From the NCBI GenBank assembly GCA_019925795.1, contig CM034311.1, positions 34,389,472 to 34,453,471 on the forward strand: a stretch of 64,000 nt of DNA. The letters are read 5' to 3'. Below, piece by piece: positions 37,079 through 43,170 of this stretch. Source of the DNA: Dendrobium chrysotoxum. Its lineage: Eukaryota > Streptophyta > Magnoliopsida > Asparagales > Orchidaceae. The first letter of the stretch is position 1. The number at the start of each line of letters is the position of its first letter. The translations under genes were made by a program, and so were the position numbers. The notes under the pieces are model-generated. The model ran no database searches. It was not told the DNA's origin and worked only from the letters and a program-made list of their open reading frames with translations.

Positions 37079-40000
37079 TATAGTTATATAAATATCAATT
37101 TGTATTAAAAATATTATTACAGATAAATGTATATTTTTTTTTAGTTATGTAACTAAATATATATACTTTTATATATATTTTTATCCCGATAAATTTTATT
37201 TGGGCAATTTTTTGAATCCGGGAACTAATTTTTTTTAGTGTTCCAAGCTCATTTTTAACAGATTTGAAGCTCAAAAGAGCCTTTATGAATAATGTGATCA
37301 CAAACATATTTTTGGACTATCAAATTTGACGTCCAAAAATAGGGGGGCAACTGATACGACATCAAAAATTACTTTGATCAAGCACGAACCTCGAGGCATA
37401 TTCAAGTTGGAAACTTTCAACATTAAATTCGGGATCATATGAATTTCAATTTCAGCAAACTTATAGTCAAACTGAACATCTCAAAGAGACGAACCTAACG
37501 ACACCAAAATCAGTCCCACCCAAGCCCAAATGGGTACAAATCGGGGGCTCGGACCACATTCGGAAGGGTCAATGCATTATTTGGATGATAAATTAAAATT
37601 CAAGTATGGCATGCTTATAGTCAAATCGAGCGGCTCGGCGAGACGAATCTAACGAGCCCAAGATCGCTGAATTCTGACATCATTAAGGCACCGAAACAGT
37701 TGAAAAACTCTATATGATCGGGGGAATCAATACGAGCCATCCGATGGAGCACTCCGAACCTGTCTTGGATCTTCTCTATATTTACGGGGTATGCCACTCA
37801 TCAAAATCTATAAATAGACCCCCACTCTCTACATGAGGGGGACCTTTTGCTGGAGATTGGAGAAGGCTCTAAGGCTTCCAGAGCTCCAGCGCCACCGCAG
37901 GCGAACCCCTGACCTTCGTCGACACCACCGCCGGCGAACCCCCGCCGACCTTCGTAGGACCACCGCCCGGCCGCCGACCGCCGCCGGACTTCAGCCCGAC
38001 CTTCGTCGGACCACCACCCGGCCACCGATCGCCGACGAACTTCCACCCAACGACACCGCCGGCGAACCCCCGTCGACCTTCGTCGGACCACCACCTGGCC
38101 GCCGATCGCAGCCGGACTTCAGCCTGACCTTCGTCGGACCACCGCCCGGCCACCAATCGCCGCCGGACTTCATCCCGACCTTCGTCAGACCACCGCCCAG
38201 CCACCGATCGCCGCCGGACTTCCAACAAGCGCCACCGCCGGCGAACCCCTGACCTTTGTCGGTGCCACCGCTGGTGAACCCCCGTCGACCTTCGCCGGAC
38301 CACCACCTGGCCGCCGACCGCCGCCGGACTTTAGCTCGACCTTCATCGGACCACCACCCGGCCGCCAACCGCAGCCAGACTTCAGCCCGACCTTCGTCGG
38401 ACCACCGCCCGACCACCGATTGCCGCCAGACTTCCAACCAGTGCCACCGCCGGCGAACCCCCGACCTTCGTCAGCGCCACCGCCGGCGAACCCCCGTCGA
38501 CCTTCGTCGGACCACCACCCGGCCGCCGACCGCCGCCGGGCTTTATCCCGACCTTTGTCGGACCATCGCCCGGTCGCTGACCGCCGCCGGACTTCAGCCA
38601 GACCTTCGTCAGACCACCGCCCGGCCGCCGACCACCGCCGGACTTCAGCCCGACCTTCGTCGGACTTCCGCCCGATTATCGCCAGATTTTGCTCTAACTC
38701 TCCAAGCCACTGTAATTTGACCGCCTCTAAGTTCGAGGGACAGGTCAACCCTTGTAATTCACTCAAATTTAGTGAAATCTTTTCATCTGGGCGAGGCCCC
38801 GTGGTTTTTCCCTCTTCGGGCTTTCCACGTAAAAAAGATTGGGTGTTTTACTTCTTTCTTTCTGTTTGTGTGCTGGATATTCGTACATCGCTAAACCGAA
38901 GTTTACTCACTCTGCCGTCGTGAATCCTCTAGCCCGCAACAAAAATCAAGCGGAAGTTTTTATTCCTTCCACACTGAAGCATACCCTTCAAGCAAAGGGA
39001 TGCATAAGCTGAACCTAACTTCTATTCCAAGCTTTTGGAGATCATGTTAGATATGCCTGCTTAGCACATTTTTTTAATTTTTTTTATGCATACAAGTGAA
39101 CATTTTGAAAATCAGAAAATTAAACGAATAAAGCTTCAAACCCTACCCTAACATCATGAGATTAAATCTACGGTATCTAATGGTAACTAAAGAAGATTAC
39201 ACGCACATATGATCCATATGATCAACATTTACTGATAATTTCCATGATGAATGAAACTAAACAAAAAAGCATCTCATTAATATCTTTTTCGAAGGAAACG
39301 ATAGTTGATAATTCAAAGGGAAAAAGTTAAACTGAACACCTGATATAGCTGGAGTAAGAATTCCATCTCCGATCATCATACATGTTCCAATAAGGACAAG
39401 AAAAAGAATCGCATTCTTATTAATTGCATACGACTCCAGCCAGCACTTGACCTTTGCAGCAAGTGAGTGCTCCTCAAAAGTCCAGCGGCTATATGTTGTT
39501 AACTCTTCGTCTGTGTGATGCTGGTTTGCTATGGTTTTTATGTTTGCATGTCTGCAGAGTAGTGAGTAAAGAGCAAAGGTTCCACCTATAATCCACAAAG
39601 ACAAGTAAGGATTCAAGTTTAAATAGCTTCTAACCCAGCAGAAATATGGCTTTCGGTTGGCAAATAATCTTATTTATCCCTCACTTCTAAACAAAAACAT
39701 CAAAGGATGGAAATTTTTCTCCAATTTAGAGAAATATATAGTAAAATTGGGCTGTGGAGAGCATGCACTGCTAGGCTGTTTTCTTGACTAAAACCCGTGA
39801 CTTCAAGATCACTTTGGATGCAGTAATTTCTACTCCTGGCCAGCCCTCTAATTATCAAAACAGGTGCAAGAGCTAAAAAAAACTATATAGTAGAACTGAA
39901 ATGAAGAAGAGGAGGAAGAAGACAAACAAGAAAAAGAAGAAAAGAGGCAGAAGGAAATGGAAGTGCGTCAGGCAGTTTGAGTATAAGCTGAAAAAAAAAA

Positions 40001-41559
40001 CAAAAAAAAAATGAACGCACAAAGTCCTATAGTCAAAATTAGAAATTGAAGACCAAACAATCTCAAAAAAGAACTCCTGTTTTTCCGCTTGCTTATTTTC
40101 TGCAGTATGTTGATCTTTCAACCTTGTCAAAATATCGACCCTAAGCTCAAATTTTGTGCATTTGAAATTATCCAGAATATAAAAATTTTATTGATCAAGT
40201 GTATCATGAGCATCCCTGTGACGTCCTTCTCAAAATGGATGAAACACCATTTATCATACAAGTGATCAATGAAATCACAGTCATACTAAAATTATGGCTT
40301 ATTCTATGTTGGGTATTCATAAATCGCATCTTGAAGAATTCATTCATCCAGAAAAAAAAAAAAAAAGATGAAATCTTCAAGTTCATAATTTCCATCTAAC
40401 AACCTTCAAACGCAGCTAAAATTCAAGACATATATCTTACCTTGGCCATTATCATTAGCCCTCAATACCACCACTACATATTTGAGGAGAGCAATGAAAG
40501 TAAGCGAGTATATAATCAGAGAAAGAGCCCCAACTACATCATCTTCATGCTTCAATCCATGGGGAAATGTGTTGTAGAAAACATACAAAGGCGATGTGCC
40601 GAGGTCACCAAACGCCACACCTAAACTCTGGAATGCAAGCTGCAAAATCACCAATGATGATGATTTCTGCATGGAAAAGAACATCATTTCAGCACATGAG
40701 TCACCAGCATCATTAATTCCAAACAAATTCAGAAAACAAAAATGATGCTCTACAATGAATAGTTAGAACAGAATTGAACTACGACAGCATTAAACCCCAA
40801 AAGATCAAAATTAACATATGTAAATTTCTATTTTCTGCCCAACAACAACAACATCAAGCCTTTATCCCACTACATGAGATCAACTTCATGAATCTTTTTT
40901 CTCCATTATGTTTTTTGTTCAGGGTCAAATTCCAATTTAAATCTAATAAAGAAAAGTCATTTCTAATATTTTCTAACCAAGTCTTATTATTTCTATCTAT
41001 ACCTATCTTAAGGTAAGCCAAATCTAATGCATTTACTCTCCTAACCGGGTCTTCGGACGGCCTCTATTTTATATGACCAAATCATCTAAGACCTCTCTTC
41101 TCTATTATCTTCCACCGGAGTTACTCCAACCTTTTCATCTAAAATGCACGTTTCATATCCTATCTCTAAGAGTAAAATCAATCATCCGCCTGAGGATCCT
41201 CATCTTCTGCCCAATTGCTCAAAAACTCGAAACAGTGAACTAAGTCAGCTCCTCCGCAATTTCATAAATAATATTTGTCTTATTCTCATTACATCTAGAT
41301 GTCAGACTATCCGACTGCAATATTAAATTAAAAAAACGATGACAAGTACTGTTAATCTTTCCAGTTTCTATGCACTATGACATAGCCGGTTGATCTGCAT
41401 TTAAAAAAAATGTAATTTGGCTGTTAAGTGAAAATCCACCTTCTCCCTGTACATGCTCCGTATCCTTCCAGCCTCTTCATCCATGGGTTGATCTAGCTTC
41501 TGGTCAAGATCCCACATGTTGCCCTTTGGGATCTCCCCATTAGTTGAAGCCGAGGCCAT
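9023..41559 (-). CDS. HAK/KUP/KT-family potassium transporter, nine exons, frameshift in last exon
   Basis: Membrane K+ (possibly K+/H+) transporter of the HAK/KUP/KT family. Reading right to left, nine exons with GT-AG borders join in phase: 41440-41559, 40441-40666, 39340-39585, 20336-20386, 19332-19589, 19190-19242, 18990-19104, 18655-18909 and 9023-10051. Family landmarks: DEEAGRIRSMYREK near the N-terminus, GDLGTSPLYVF (TM1 filter region), GTFALYSLLCRHA, GTCMMIGDGILTPAIS, VILVGLFSLQHYG, LAYSGQAAY, FSIIKQAVALGCFPRVKIVH, WVPLVVAATLLIIMYVWHYG, GPKNFHMFRCIVRYGYKD, and a C-terminus ending GQVFYV. Length is 783 residues if the extra base at 9673-9675 is ignored, normal for the family. As written, translation leaves frame near residue 567 and stops at 9504 (about 623 residues). 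The N-terminal motifs look most like the KUP10/KUP11-type clade to me; that subclass call is from memory. Confidence 0.92.
9673..9675 (-). other. Single-base frameshift in exon 9
   Basis: Before this point the transporter frame reads ...GVPHIFSH; after it, TNLPAIHSVVLF... continues in the neighbouring frame. Dropping one base of the three restores both sides without loss of any conserved residue. A homopolymer triplet is also where an assembly error could sit. Confidence 0.8.
10368..10372. repeat. Target-site duplication TCAAC (left)
   Basis: TCAAC directly before the left LTR; the same five bases follow the right LTR at 18194-18198. Confidence 0.9.
10373..11897 (-). repeat. 3' LTR of the intron 8 chromovirus
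   Basis: 1525 bp, TG at 10373 and CA at 11896-11897 on plus, nearly identical to 16670-18193. In the sense orientation it can supply a polyadenylation site inside intron 8 of the host gene. ORFs of 60 and 90 codons repeated in both LTRs are not genes. Confidence 0.92.
11898..11911 (-). other. Polypurine tract of the chromovirus
   Basis: On the minus strand the bases just 5' of the 3' LTR read AAGAGAGGGAGAT, a purine run at the expected position for plus-strand priming. Confidence 0.75.
11956..12780 (-). pseudogene. pol: Integrase C-terminal part with chromodomain-like end
   Basis: Continues the integrase frame after an in-frame TGA at 12778-12780 where the family has Trp. Residues GTRLTFSTAFHPQTDGQSER include the catalytic-core glutamate region; the middle holds the GPFEI/NVFHISVLRKY module typical of gypsy integrase C-termini; the end (VKVLWKNESERDATWE) is the chromodomain-like tail of Tekay-type chromoviruses, thought to guide insertion into chromatin. 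Terminates at 11956. Confidence 0.85.
12781..13221 (-). pseudogene. pol: Integrase N-terminal zinc finger and catalytic core
   Basis: Opens directly after an in-frame TAA at 13222-13224. Contains the HHCC zinc-binding part (H...H before YQELRGLFWWPG, then CVSCQ), the first catalytic Asp in AMDFVIGLP and the second in IVSDRDARFTS. The frame ends at the TGA at 12778-12780. The neighbouring pol pieces are in the same frame, so only point nonsense changes separate them. Confidence 0.87.
13222..15335 (-). CDS. pol: Chromovirus protease, reverse transcriptase and RNase H
   Basis: Begins at the putative splice acceptor 15336/15335. Aspartic protease active site LFDTGASHSF lies near the start; reverse transcriptase motifs YRELNKLTVKNKYPLPRIDDL, SKIDLRSGYHQ and FIDDILIYS follow in order; RNase H motifs (FCDASLRGLG, DLELAAVVFALK, FTDHKSLKYIF, ADALSRK) follow those. 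Ends at in-frame TAA 13222-13224, in a spot where the family reads straight into integrase. RT copies RNA into DNA in the virus-like particle; RNase H removes the template. Confidence 0.92.
15336..15429 (-). other. Candidate 94-bp GT-AG intron between gag and protease
   Basis: On the minus strand the segment starts GTGATAG after ATTACAG and ends CTTTTATAG before GTAGG. It is very AT-rich, T-rich near its 3' end, and has a branch-site-like TGTAAC about 10 bases before the AG. Gag reads into it and stops at 15410-15412. The length 94 is 3n+1, so gag and pol are in different frames across it, and removal brings VITG directly to the RIMMQGK that leads into the protease, in one frame, as in intact relatives with a single Gag-Pol frame. 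Confidence 0.65.
15410..16480 (-). CDS. gag: Chromovirus Gag (capsid/nucleocapsid)
   Basis: 356 residues. The N-terminal half (MRPPLFKGIDGPIEAENWL ... DGEAERWW) is the retrotransposon gag/capsid region. Two zinc-binding clusters are near the C-terminus: CSKCGRQHKGEC (about residues 254-267) and the canonical CX2CX4HX4C knuckle CFWCHQPGHIAKNC (about 273-286), which binds RNA. The last six codons lie in the candidate intron, giving a short Gag stop at 15410. An upstream in-frame ATG was not found, so the start at 16480 (or the ATG just after it) is likely. Confidence 0.88.
   Translation of the reverse strand: MMTAMAQMIQDSRNQPSGSNSGGGIPMDKYLKLFQDMRPPLFKGIDGPIEAENWLLRIEKILEGMFCPEERKVSLAVFALDGEAERWWRGQHKSKTGGIQDMQIKWDEFTKLFRDWFVPPSVRRQMQDKFMRLVQGDKSVMQYETEFTTLSRYAPHLIHTAEEQCNRFLAGLKDAIRQPLIPFGIEDYKVLVERARRIEMDLLNTQRRRDFQKRKSGEVMGASQDFHSSKSLSQTGKFNWKKSKSSSSDSSSVNSCSKCGRQHKGECLSGTNTCFWCHQPGHIAKNCPTLGQIPAGESRMNTGSQKNVGRPRTVESAASTPGSSQSRQNTLPRVYALTQKDAKESPEVITGDRNEK
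16653..16665 (-). other. Primer-binding site, tRNA-iMet type
   Basis: Four bases after the 5' LTR the minus strand reads TGGTATCAAAGCC, matching the plant initiator-methionine PBS TGGTATCAGAGC with one mismatch. Confidence 0.85.
16670..18193 (-). repeat. 5' LTR of the intron 8 chromovirus
   Basis: 1524 bp, nearly identical to 10373-11897. Carries the promoter of the element for minus-strand transcription into the internal region. The GC-rich end reads ...GGCTGGCCGGTTCGG... on plus. Confidence 0.92.
18655..18909 (-). CDS. Potassium transporter exon 8 (residues 357-441)
   Basis: Acceptor TTTTAG|ACATTG, donor ATATG|GTAAGG. Encodes WPVFIVATAAAIIASQATISATFSIIKQ, the conserved GCFPRVKIVHTS loop and GQIYIPSINWVLMVLCIAVTAGF. 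The following intron carries the complete gypsy element. Confidence 0.92.
18990..19104 (-). CDS. Potassium transporter exon 7 (residues 319-356)
   Basis: Acceptor TTGCAG|CTTGCATTC, donor TTCCAG|GTAAGT. Encodes LAFTLLVFPCLLLAYSGQAAY, a helix plus the conserved GQAAY turn, then the loop NPGHVADAFYRSIP. Confidence 0.92.
19190..19242 (-). CDS. Potassium transporter exon 6, 53 bp (residues 301-318)
   Basis: Acceptor CGTTAG|GAATTG, donor TCCAG|GTAAAT. Encodes IEALFADLCHFPVLAVQ. The motif is normally [TA]EA[ML][FY]ADLGHF; here the glycine before HF is cysteine and the residue before E is isoleucine. Confidence 0.88.
19332..19589 (-). CDS. Potassium transporter exon 5 (residues 215-300)
   Basis: Acceptor AACCAG|ATGTGG, donor ATTACAG|GTTAGA. 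Encodes two membrane helices (VVILVAVVILVGLFSLQHYG and WLFAAIVFLWFILIGSIGAFNIW) and the loop ending SLGGIMLSITG. Confidence 0.92.
19590..20335 (-). other. Intron 4 of the transporter gene
   Basis: 746 bp between exons 5 and 4. AT-rich, no recognised element or ORF. Confidence 0.8.
20336..20386 (-). CDS. Potassium transporter exon 4, 51-bp micro-exon (residues 198-214)
   Basis: Acceptor TTGCAG|TTCTTTCAG, donor AATG|GTATCT. Encodes VLSAAGGIKMDHPKISN, the expected continuation of TPAIS and lead-in to DVVILVAVVILVG. It is too short to show as an ORF; it was found by following phase and family order. It lies 19 kb from exon 3 across nested transposons. Confidence 0.9.
21392..21413 (-). other. Conserved LTR stem-loop, copy C
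   Basis: Stem CTATAGG/CCTATAG with loop CACAAACC, followed by TTAATTA. Matches the stem-loops at 47172-47193 and 47955-47976 in shape and loop but with different, compensated stem bases. Confidence 0.6.
22960..24150. repeat. Degenerate repeat region
   Basis: Many loosely similar phrases around a TGYAGGYAGATY-like core ('tacaggtagatc', 'tgcaggcagttt', 'tgtaggtagcac', 'cataggcagatc') alternating with 'ttgcattcact' words. One perfect 20-bp tandem pair starts at 23537. No coding capacity. It lies within the probable Tat LTR. Confidence 0.4.
24544..24806. repeat. Three direct copies of a 22-bp motif
   Basis: The phrase ccacgttagagaaaagcatg occurs at 24544, 24715 and, slightly changed (cacgctagagaaaagcgtg), at 24785. 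It lies in the probable Tat LTR. Confidence 0.6.
26774..26786 (+). other. Primer-binding site of the small LTR element
   Basis: TAGTATCAGAGCC two bases after the left LTR end; differs from the plant initiator-Met PBS TGGTATCAGAGC only at the second base. Confidence 0.75.
27696..27896 (+). repeat. Right LTR of the small element
   Basis: 201 bp with the TATA-like CCTATAAATAGG (27760-27775 area) and a CT-rich microsatellite before the end. The matching stretch in the left LTR begins at 26618 and is about 95% identical by eye. Confidence 0.85.
27960..28470. repeat. Diverged segmental duplication, copy 1
   Basis: Shares an ordered series of phrases with 31560-32030: 'actattttagaagat', 'attcagttcca', 'tataggaact', 'aatggctggtggtactat', 'gctatttttccttttt', 'ggcactatagcagtttc', 'gttcaacaagttggtttctt'. 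Both copies are non-coding and in the same orientation. Confidence 0.6.
28471..29702. other. Intronic AT-rich DNA
   Basis: No element recognised. It has short repeated phrases ('tagagcttctatgtaaaa' twice near 29360 and 29410) and an (AAT)n run at about 29373. Confidence 0.4.
29703..30430 (-). mobile_element. 5'-truncated LINE (RT 3' end), copy A
   Basis: The minus strand encodes the C-terminal end of a plant non-LTR reverse transcriptase: REKVGVAPVEDKIRESHLRW followed by FGHIKR, then KKRRGRPKMSWLENI, stop at 29777; farther upstream, EFKGFRLSRSKTEYMEY-like residues near 30370. The frame is broken by stops. The 3' end has the common tail on plus 'aacaacattaagcctttatcccactacatgggg' followed by TTG/TTA-type simple repeat on minus, as in RTE-like LINEs. 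Subclass is uncertain. Confidence 0.78.
30431..31559. other. Intronic DNA without recognised features
   Basis: AT-rich, no convincing ORF; the 85-codon plus ORF at 30953-31210 has no recognisable domain. Confidence 0.4.
31560..32030. repeat. Diverged segmental duplication, copy 2
   Basis: Counterpart of 27960-28470, 3.6 kb downstream, same orientation. Roughly two thirds to three quarters similar by eye over about 480 bp. Confidence 0.6.
32528..32926. repeat. Tandem duplication, two 200-bp units
   Basis: Units 32528-32728 and 32729-32926 each run from 'tagtatttttctaattttg' through 'gactgatctttatgtaaatt', 'tattgaattctagacc' and 'tgcatcaagcatgaat' to 'cataaa'. About 85-90% identical by eye. 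Confidence 0.85.
33109..33955 (+). mobile_element. Second small LTR element (LTR plus GC-rich interior), interrupted
   Basis: A putative LTR 33109-33383 starts TGTTCAAGATTT, has a TATA-like TTTAAATAA near 33214, a CT-rich microsatellite, and ends CCTACA. It is followed by TAGCAGAGGTGGAGG at the place of a Met-type PBS. The interior to about 33955 is GC-rich and non-coding, and opens with 'ggtggagg' like the interior of the element at 26772. The sequence changes abruptly at about 33955 to the Tat additional-ORF region. No second LTR was found. Confidence 0.5.
33956..34325 (-). pseudogene. Tat antisense ORF, coiled-coil exon
   Basis: The minus strand reads a leucine/glutamate-rich heptad pattern (ALENQLAECHAELATISTTL ... 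EINQKNEVLKALTTEKNALE ... KELQDRLLEKEERS), a predicted coiled coil. It is in a different frame from 34341-35495, with a CTGCAG acceptor-like site near 34325. One TGA interrupts the upstream part. The end near 33956 is an insertion boundary. Confidence 0.5.
34341..34787 (-). pseudogene. Tat antisense ORF, basic linker segment
   Basis: Same frame as the segment at 34905-35495 but separated from it by two stops (34905-34907 and near 34794). Encodes MEEKLFKVGLSIQARRSHAV and a Ser/Arg-rich, charged stretch. The 3' end runs into an A12-G28 homopolymer. A donor-like GTTAGT follows KEV near 34430. Confidence 0.45.
34365..34392. repeat. Homopolymer run of 28 G preceded by 12 A
   Basis: A at 34353-34364, then uninterrupted G at 34365-34392 on plus. 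The exact length is likely uncertain in sequencing. Confidence 0.9.
34905..35495 (-). pseudogene. Tat antisense ORF, 'gypsy-type transposon' domain
   Basis: 196 codons. The core RYPPSGFITVYEMTLRAGLR, then FPLALELLEIFRICGVPLAQ, GLTAFYREC and KNWFSSFFFVKND match my memory of the plant 'putative gypsy type transposon' domain (Pfam Transposase_28), found in additional ORFs of Tat elements and many hypothetical plant proteins. Its biochemical role is unknown. It stops at 34905, and the same frame continues beyond, suggesting a premature stop. Confidence 0.6.
35686..36484 (-). repeat. 94-bp tandem repeat array, about 8.5 units
   Basis: The phrase ctggagcctgcgtaagag recurs at 35771, 35864, 35958, 36052, 36146, 36239, 36333 and 36427, spacing 93-94 bp. 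Each unit also has 'ccggtatttagactcttgccggacagtttttc'. Because 94 is 3n+1, successive units are read in successive frames, which generates several overlapping Gly/Arg-rich ORFs on minus; I regard these as by-products. The array lies between the antisense TATA box and the antisense ORF. Confidence 0.9.
36602..36610 (-). promoter_or_regulatory. Antisense TATA box (TATAAATAC) for the additional ORF
   Basis: The minus strand reads AAAACTATAAATACCCCCCTTAGGGG, a good plant TATA box followed at the usual distance by CTACTCCCC. It points into the repeat array and the antisense ORF. Confidence 0.55.
37338..37351 (+). other. Polypurine tract of the Tat 3' end
   Basis: AATAGGGGGGCAAC directly before the LTR start TGATACGACATC. 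Confidence 0.7.
37352..38941 (+). repeat. Tat LTR (1.6 kb) with TATA box and GC-rich minisatellite
   Basis: Starts TGATACGACATC after a PPT and ends GCCCGCAACA. The TATA box TATAAATA is at 37809-37816, followed by CCCCCACTCTCT. The downstream half (R/U5) contains the GC-rich array at about 37870-38690. No second LTR was seen in the window. Confidence 0.7.
37870..38690 (+). repeat. GC-rich minisatellite in LTR
   Basis: About fifteen units of about 50 bp built on 'gaccttcgtcggaccaccgcccggcc' plus 'gccgaccgccgccggacttcagcc', interspersed with a second block 'gccaccgccggcgaaccccc'. All six frames are open for long stretches because the sequence is GC-rich and repetitive; none is a gene. Confidence 0.88.
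38942..39339. other. Intron 3 sequence next to exon 3
   Basis: AT-rich intronic DNA with no recognised element; ends at the exon 3 donor. Confidence 0.6.
39340..39585 (-). CDS. Potassium transporter exon 3 (residues 116-197)
   Basis: Acceptor TATAG|GTGGAACC completes the split glycine codon of exon 2. Encodes GTFALYSLLCRHA, a hydrophilic loop (TDEELTTYSR) and the helix LIGTCMMIGDGILTPAIS. Donor ATCAG|GTGTTC. The intron that follows is 18,953 bp. Confidence 0.92.
40441..40666 (-). CDS. Potassium transporter exon 2 (residues 41-115)
   Basis: Acceptor TGCAG|AAATCATC, donor CAAG|GTAAGA, phase 1 exit. Encodes KSSSLVILQLAFQSLGV, the GDLGTSPLYVF pore-loop signature, and the second membrane helix ending VVVVLRANDNGQG. 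All motif residues expected at the first transmembrane segment are present. Confidence 0.92.
40838..41235 (-). mobile_element. LINE 3'-end fragment in intron 1, copy B
   Basis: Same family and orientation as copy A: plus reads 'aacaacaacaacatcaagcctttatcccactacatgag' and then the degenerate inverse of the RT C-terminus (anti-VGVTPVEDN region near 41110-41130). It accounts for half of the 773-bp intron 1. Confidence 0.7.
41440..41559 (-). CDS. Potassium transporter exon 1 (residues 1-40)
   Basis: Starts at ATG 41559-41557 (MASASTNGEI...) and ends ...SMYREK before the donor AAG|GTGGAT. The acidic DQKLDQPMDEEAGRIR segment is typical of the cytosolic N-terminus in this family. An in-frame ATG at 41646 would add 29 residues (MDCDLVSLWW...), so the start is not certain; I prefer 41559 because the extension does not resemble the family. 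Confidence 0.85.
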
Positions 41560-41784
41560 GTTACCGACGTTCACCGGTAAATCAAGCCGGCGGCCCGGTC
41601 CTGTCAATCCCGGCGGCCACCAAAGCGACACCAGGTCACAATCCAATCCCTCTCTTCTTCTCTATCTCACTCTGTTCCTGGAATTAACCCTCTGCCATTC
41701 ATTTCTATCTCCCCGCGAACTTCGCTACTCCTCACCCAAAAAAAAGGAGACAAGTTTACGACCCTAAAGGAACGCCACGTCGAA

Positions 41785-41853
41785 TCAAGAAGCTAACTTT
41801 TGGGGGATAAGGAGAACTAACATGAAAATATAGAACCAAAGGGCATCAACCAT
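41785..41853 (-). CDS. Upstream ORF (22 codons) in the transporter leader
   Basis: The ATG at 41853-41851 in TTCCATGGTT opens MVDALWFYIFMLVLLIPQKLAS and stops at 41785, about 225 bases before the main ATG and about 65 bases after the expected transcription start. A G at +4 gives it a good initiation context. It is strongly hydrophobic. Function is unknown; it could reduce translation of the transporter. Confidence 0.45.
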   Translation of the reverse strand: MVDALWFYIFMLVLLIPQKLAS

Positions 41854-41920
41854 GGAATGTGAACGCGACTCCTTGAGATGCGGTGGAGTCTGGAGAAGGG
41901 GAAGTTCGAATCTTGGGTGG

Positions 41921-41929
41921 CTATTTATA
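41921..41929 (-). promoter_or_regulatory. TATA box of the potassium transporter gene
   Basis: The minus strand reads TCTATTATAAATAGCCACCC, a near-consensus plant TATA box about 360 bases upstream of the main ATG. Transcription would be expected to start near 41890-41900. Confidence 0.6.
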
Positions 41930-42170
41930 ATAGAAGCTATAACGGAGAAGAGGTTTGAAAAGGACAGGGAGGACCAGAGGATGGGAGGTGGACCAGGTGG
42001 TGGCGAGAGGAGTTGTTTTGGAGAATGGTGAGATATGAGAGAGAAGGTGGCGACGAGATTCATCATGTGGTGCTGCAGGGTGAGAACGGAAGAAGGAAAT
42101 AATCAAATAAATATGAATGGGTTTGCGAGGGGATTTGGGGTTTTTCATGGGGTTCTTTGGGGAATTGGGG

Positions 42171-42171
<1 letters not shown>

Positions 42172-42215
<44 letters not shown>
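42172..42215. repeat. (TA)n microsatellite upstream of the transporter promoter
   Basis: About 22 uninterrupted TA units, roughly 250 bp upstream of the TATA box. A likely length-polymorphic marker. Confidence 0.95.
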
Positions 42216-42220
<5 letters not shown>

Positions 42221-43170
42221 TAAATTTTATAATCACTAATTGATATCAAAAATAATTTCAAAATTAATTAATATAAGCCAAAATAAAATTTTATTTTATA
42301 ATTTTATTTTCAATAGATGTTATTACATTTAAACTTTTAATGCAATTTTTCTAATTAATTTTTTCTATAAATTTATCAAGCATTTAATTAAATATTCATG
42401 ATTTGACTTATTTTATTTTCACTTAAGCCTTAAATTTCACTATATCTCAATATTTCATATGTTTAGTCAATTAAGAAAAAAGATTCAATCATTTAGTAGA
42501 CTCAAAAGTACGAAGCACTTAGGATTATAGAAAGAAGTGAAGCGGACAAAGTGCTCGAACTCGTAATGCTCTGATTGTAAATAATTTTAAGAATTCCGAT
42601 GATCAAATTTGGGTGTTTATCTTGCATTTAAAAAAATAAAATGAACAAGAAGATAATACTAAGAAAAAAATTGATGATGATAGTTGCTAAAACCAACTTC
42701 ATTTTCATATTGATAGAAGAGAAATTTCTCAACCAAGTTACTAGTTGTAATAATTGAAGGAGAGGGAACATAATAACAAAGTAGGAGTAATAGCCACTTA
42801 CCAAACAACCCTTGATTTAATGCAAAAGAAGGAAAAAATAAATTGTTAAAAAAGATAATTAGAAAAAAAATTGCTCGAGAGCCAACTAACCTTTTAGTAA
42901 ATATCTTTAAAATTATGATAAGCACATTCATCACTTACATATCCTTGCATAAATGTACGCCCATCACATGTATAGCATATGTGAAAGTGTCTTGAATCAT
43001 TTAAGATGATATTAGTTTCGTGCACCACTAGAACTATTAGGGTACACATATTGTATGTCTCCTTGATATGAAAAATTCTTCATTTTTTTTTTCAATTCTA
43101 GTTCCAAACTCTTAATTATCTTAGACATTTCAAAATATATATTAAAGTTTTACTAATGAGTAGAAAAGTC
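42216..43170. other. AT-rich upstream DNA without a gene
   Basis: No element recognised; the 91-codon minus ORF at 42659-42934 has no support. Confidence 0.45.

Larger units (their letters stand above)
33956..38941 (+). mobile_element. 3' part of a plus-oriented Tat-lineage Ty3/gypsy element
   Basis: From left to right: antisense additional ORF pieces (33956-35495), an antisense 94-bp tandem array (35686-36484), an antisense TATA box (36602-36610), AT-rich spacer with a (TA)n run at 37035-37074, a PPT (AATAGGGGGGCAAC) at 37338-37351, and an LTR 37352-38941. Tat-lineage elements (Grande, Retand, Ogre relatives) are known to carry antisense ORFs and tandem repeats between pol and the 3' LTR, which fits this order. 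Gag and pol are absent, so this is a truncated or internally deleted copy. Confidence 0.65.
20387..39339 (-). other. Intron 3 of the transporter gene, 19 kb, filled with nested transposons
   Basis: Bounded by donor CAG|GTGTTC (39340/39339) and acceptor TTGCAG|TTC (20387/20386). Contains two small LTR elements, Tat LTR sequence, a LINE fragment, a plus-oriented Tat 3' end and local duplications. The other introns are 80-855 bp except intron 8, which would be under 0.8 kb without its retroelement. Confidence 0.85.

Noticed and set aside
37801..38923. Long ORFs (97-193 codons) in five or six frames, Pro/Arg- or Gly/Trp-rich
   Set aside because: They come from the stop-poor GC-rich minisatellite inside an LTR; all frames are open at once and none has a domain.
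41785..42066. 93-codon ORF upstream of the transporter as a separate gene
   Set aside because: It spans the TATA box; only its last 22 codons, starting at the ATG 41853, can be in the transcript, so only the uORF is listed.
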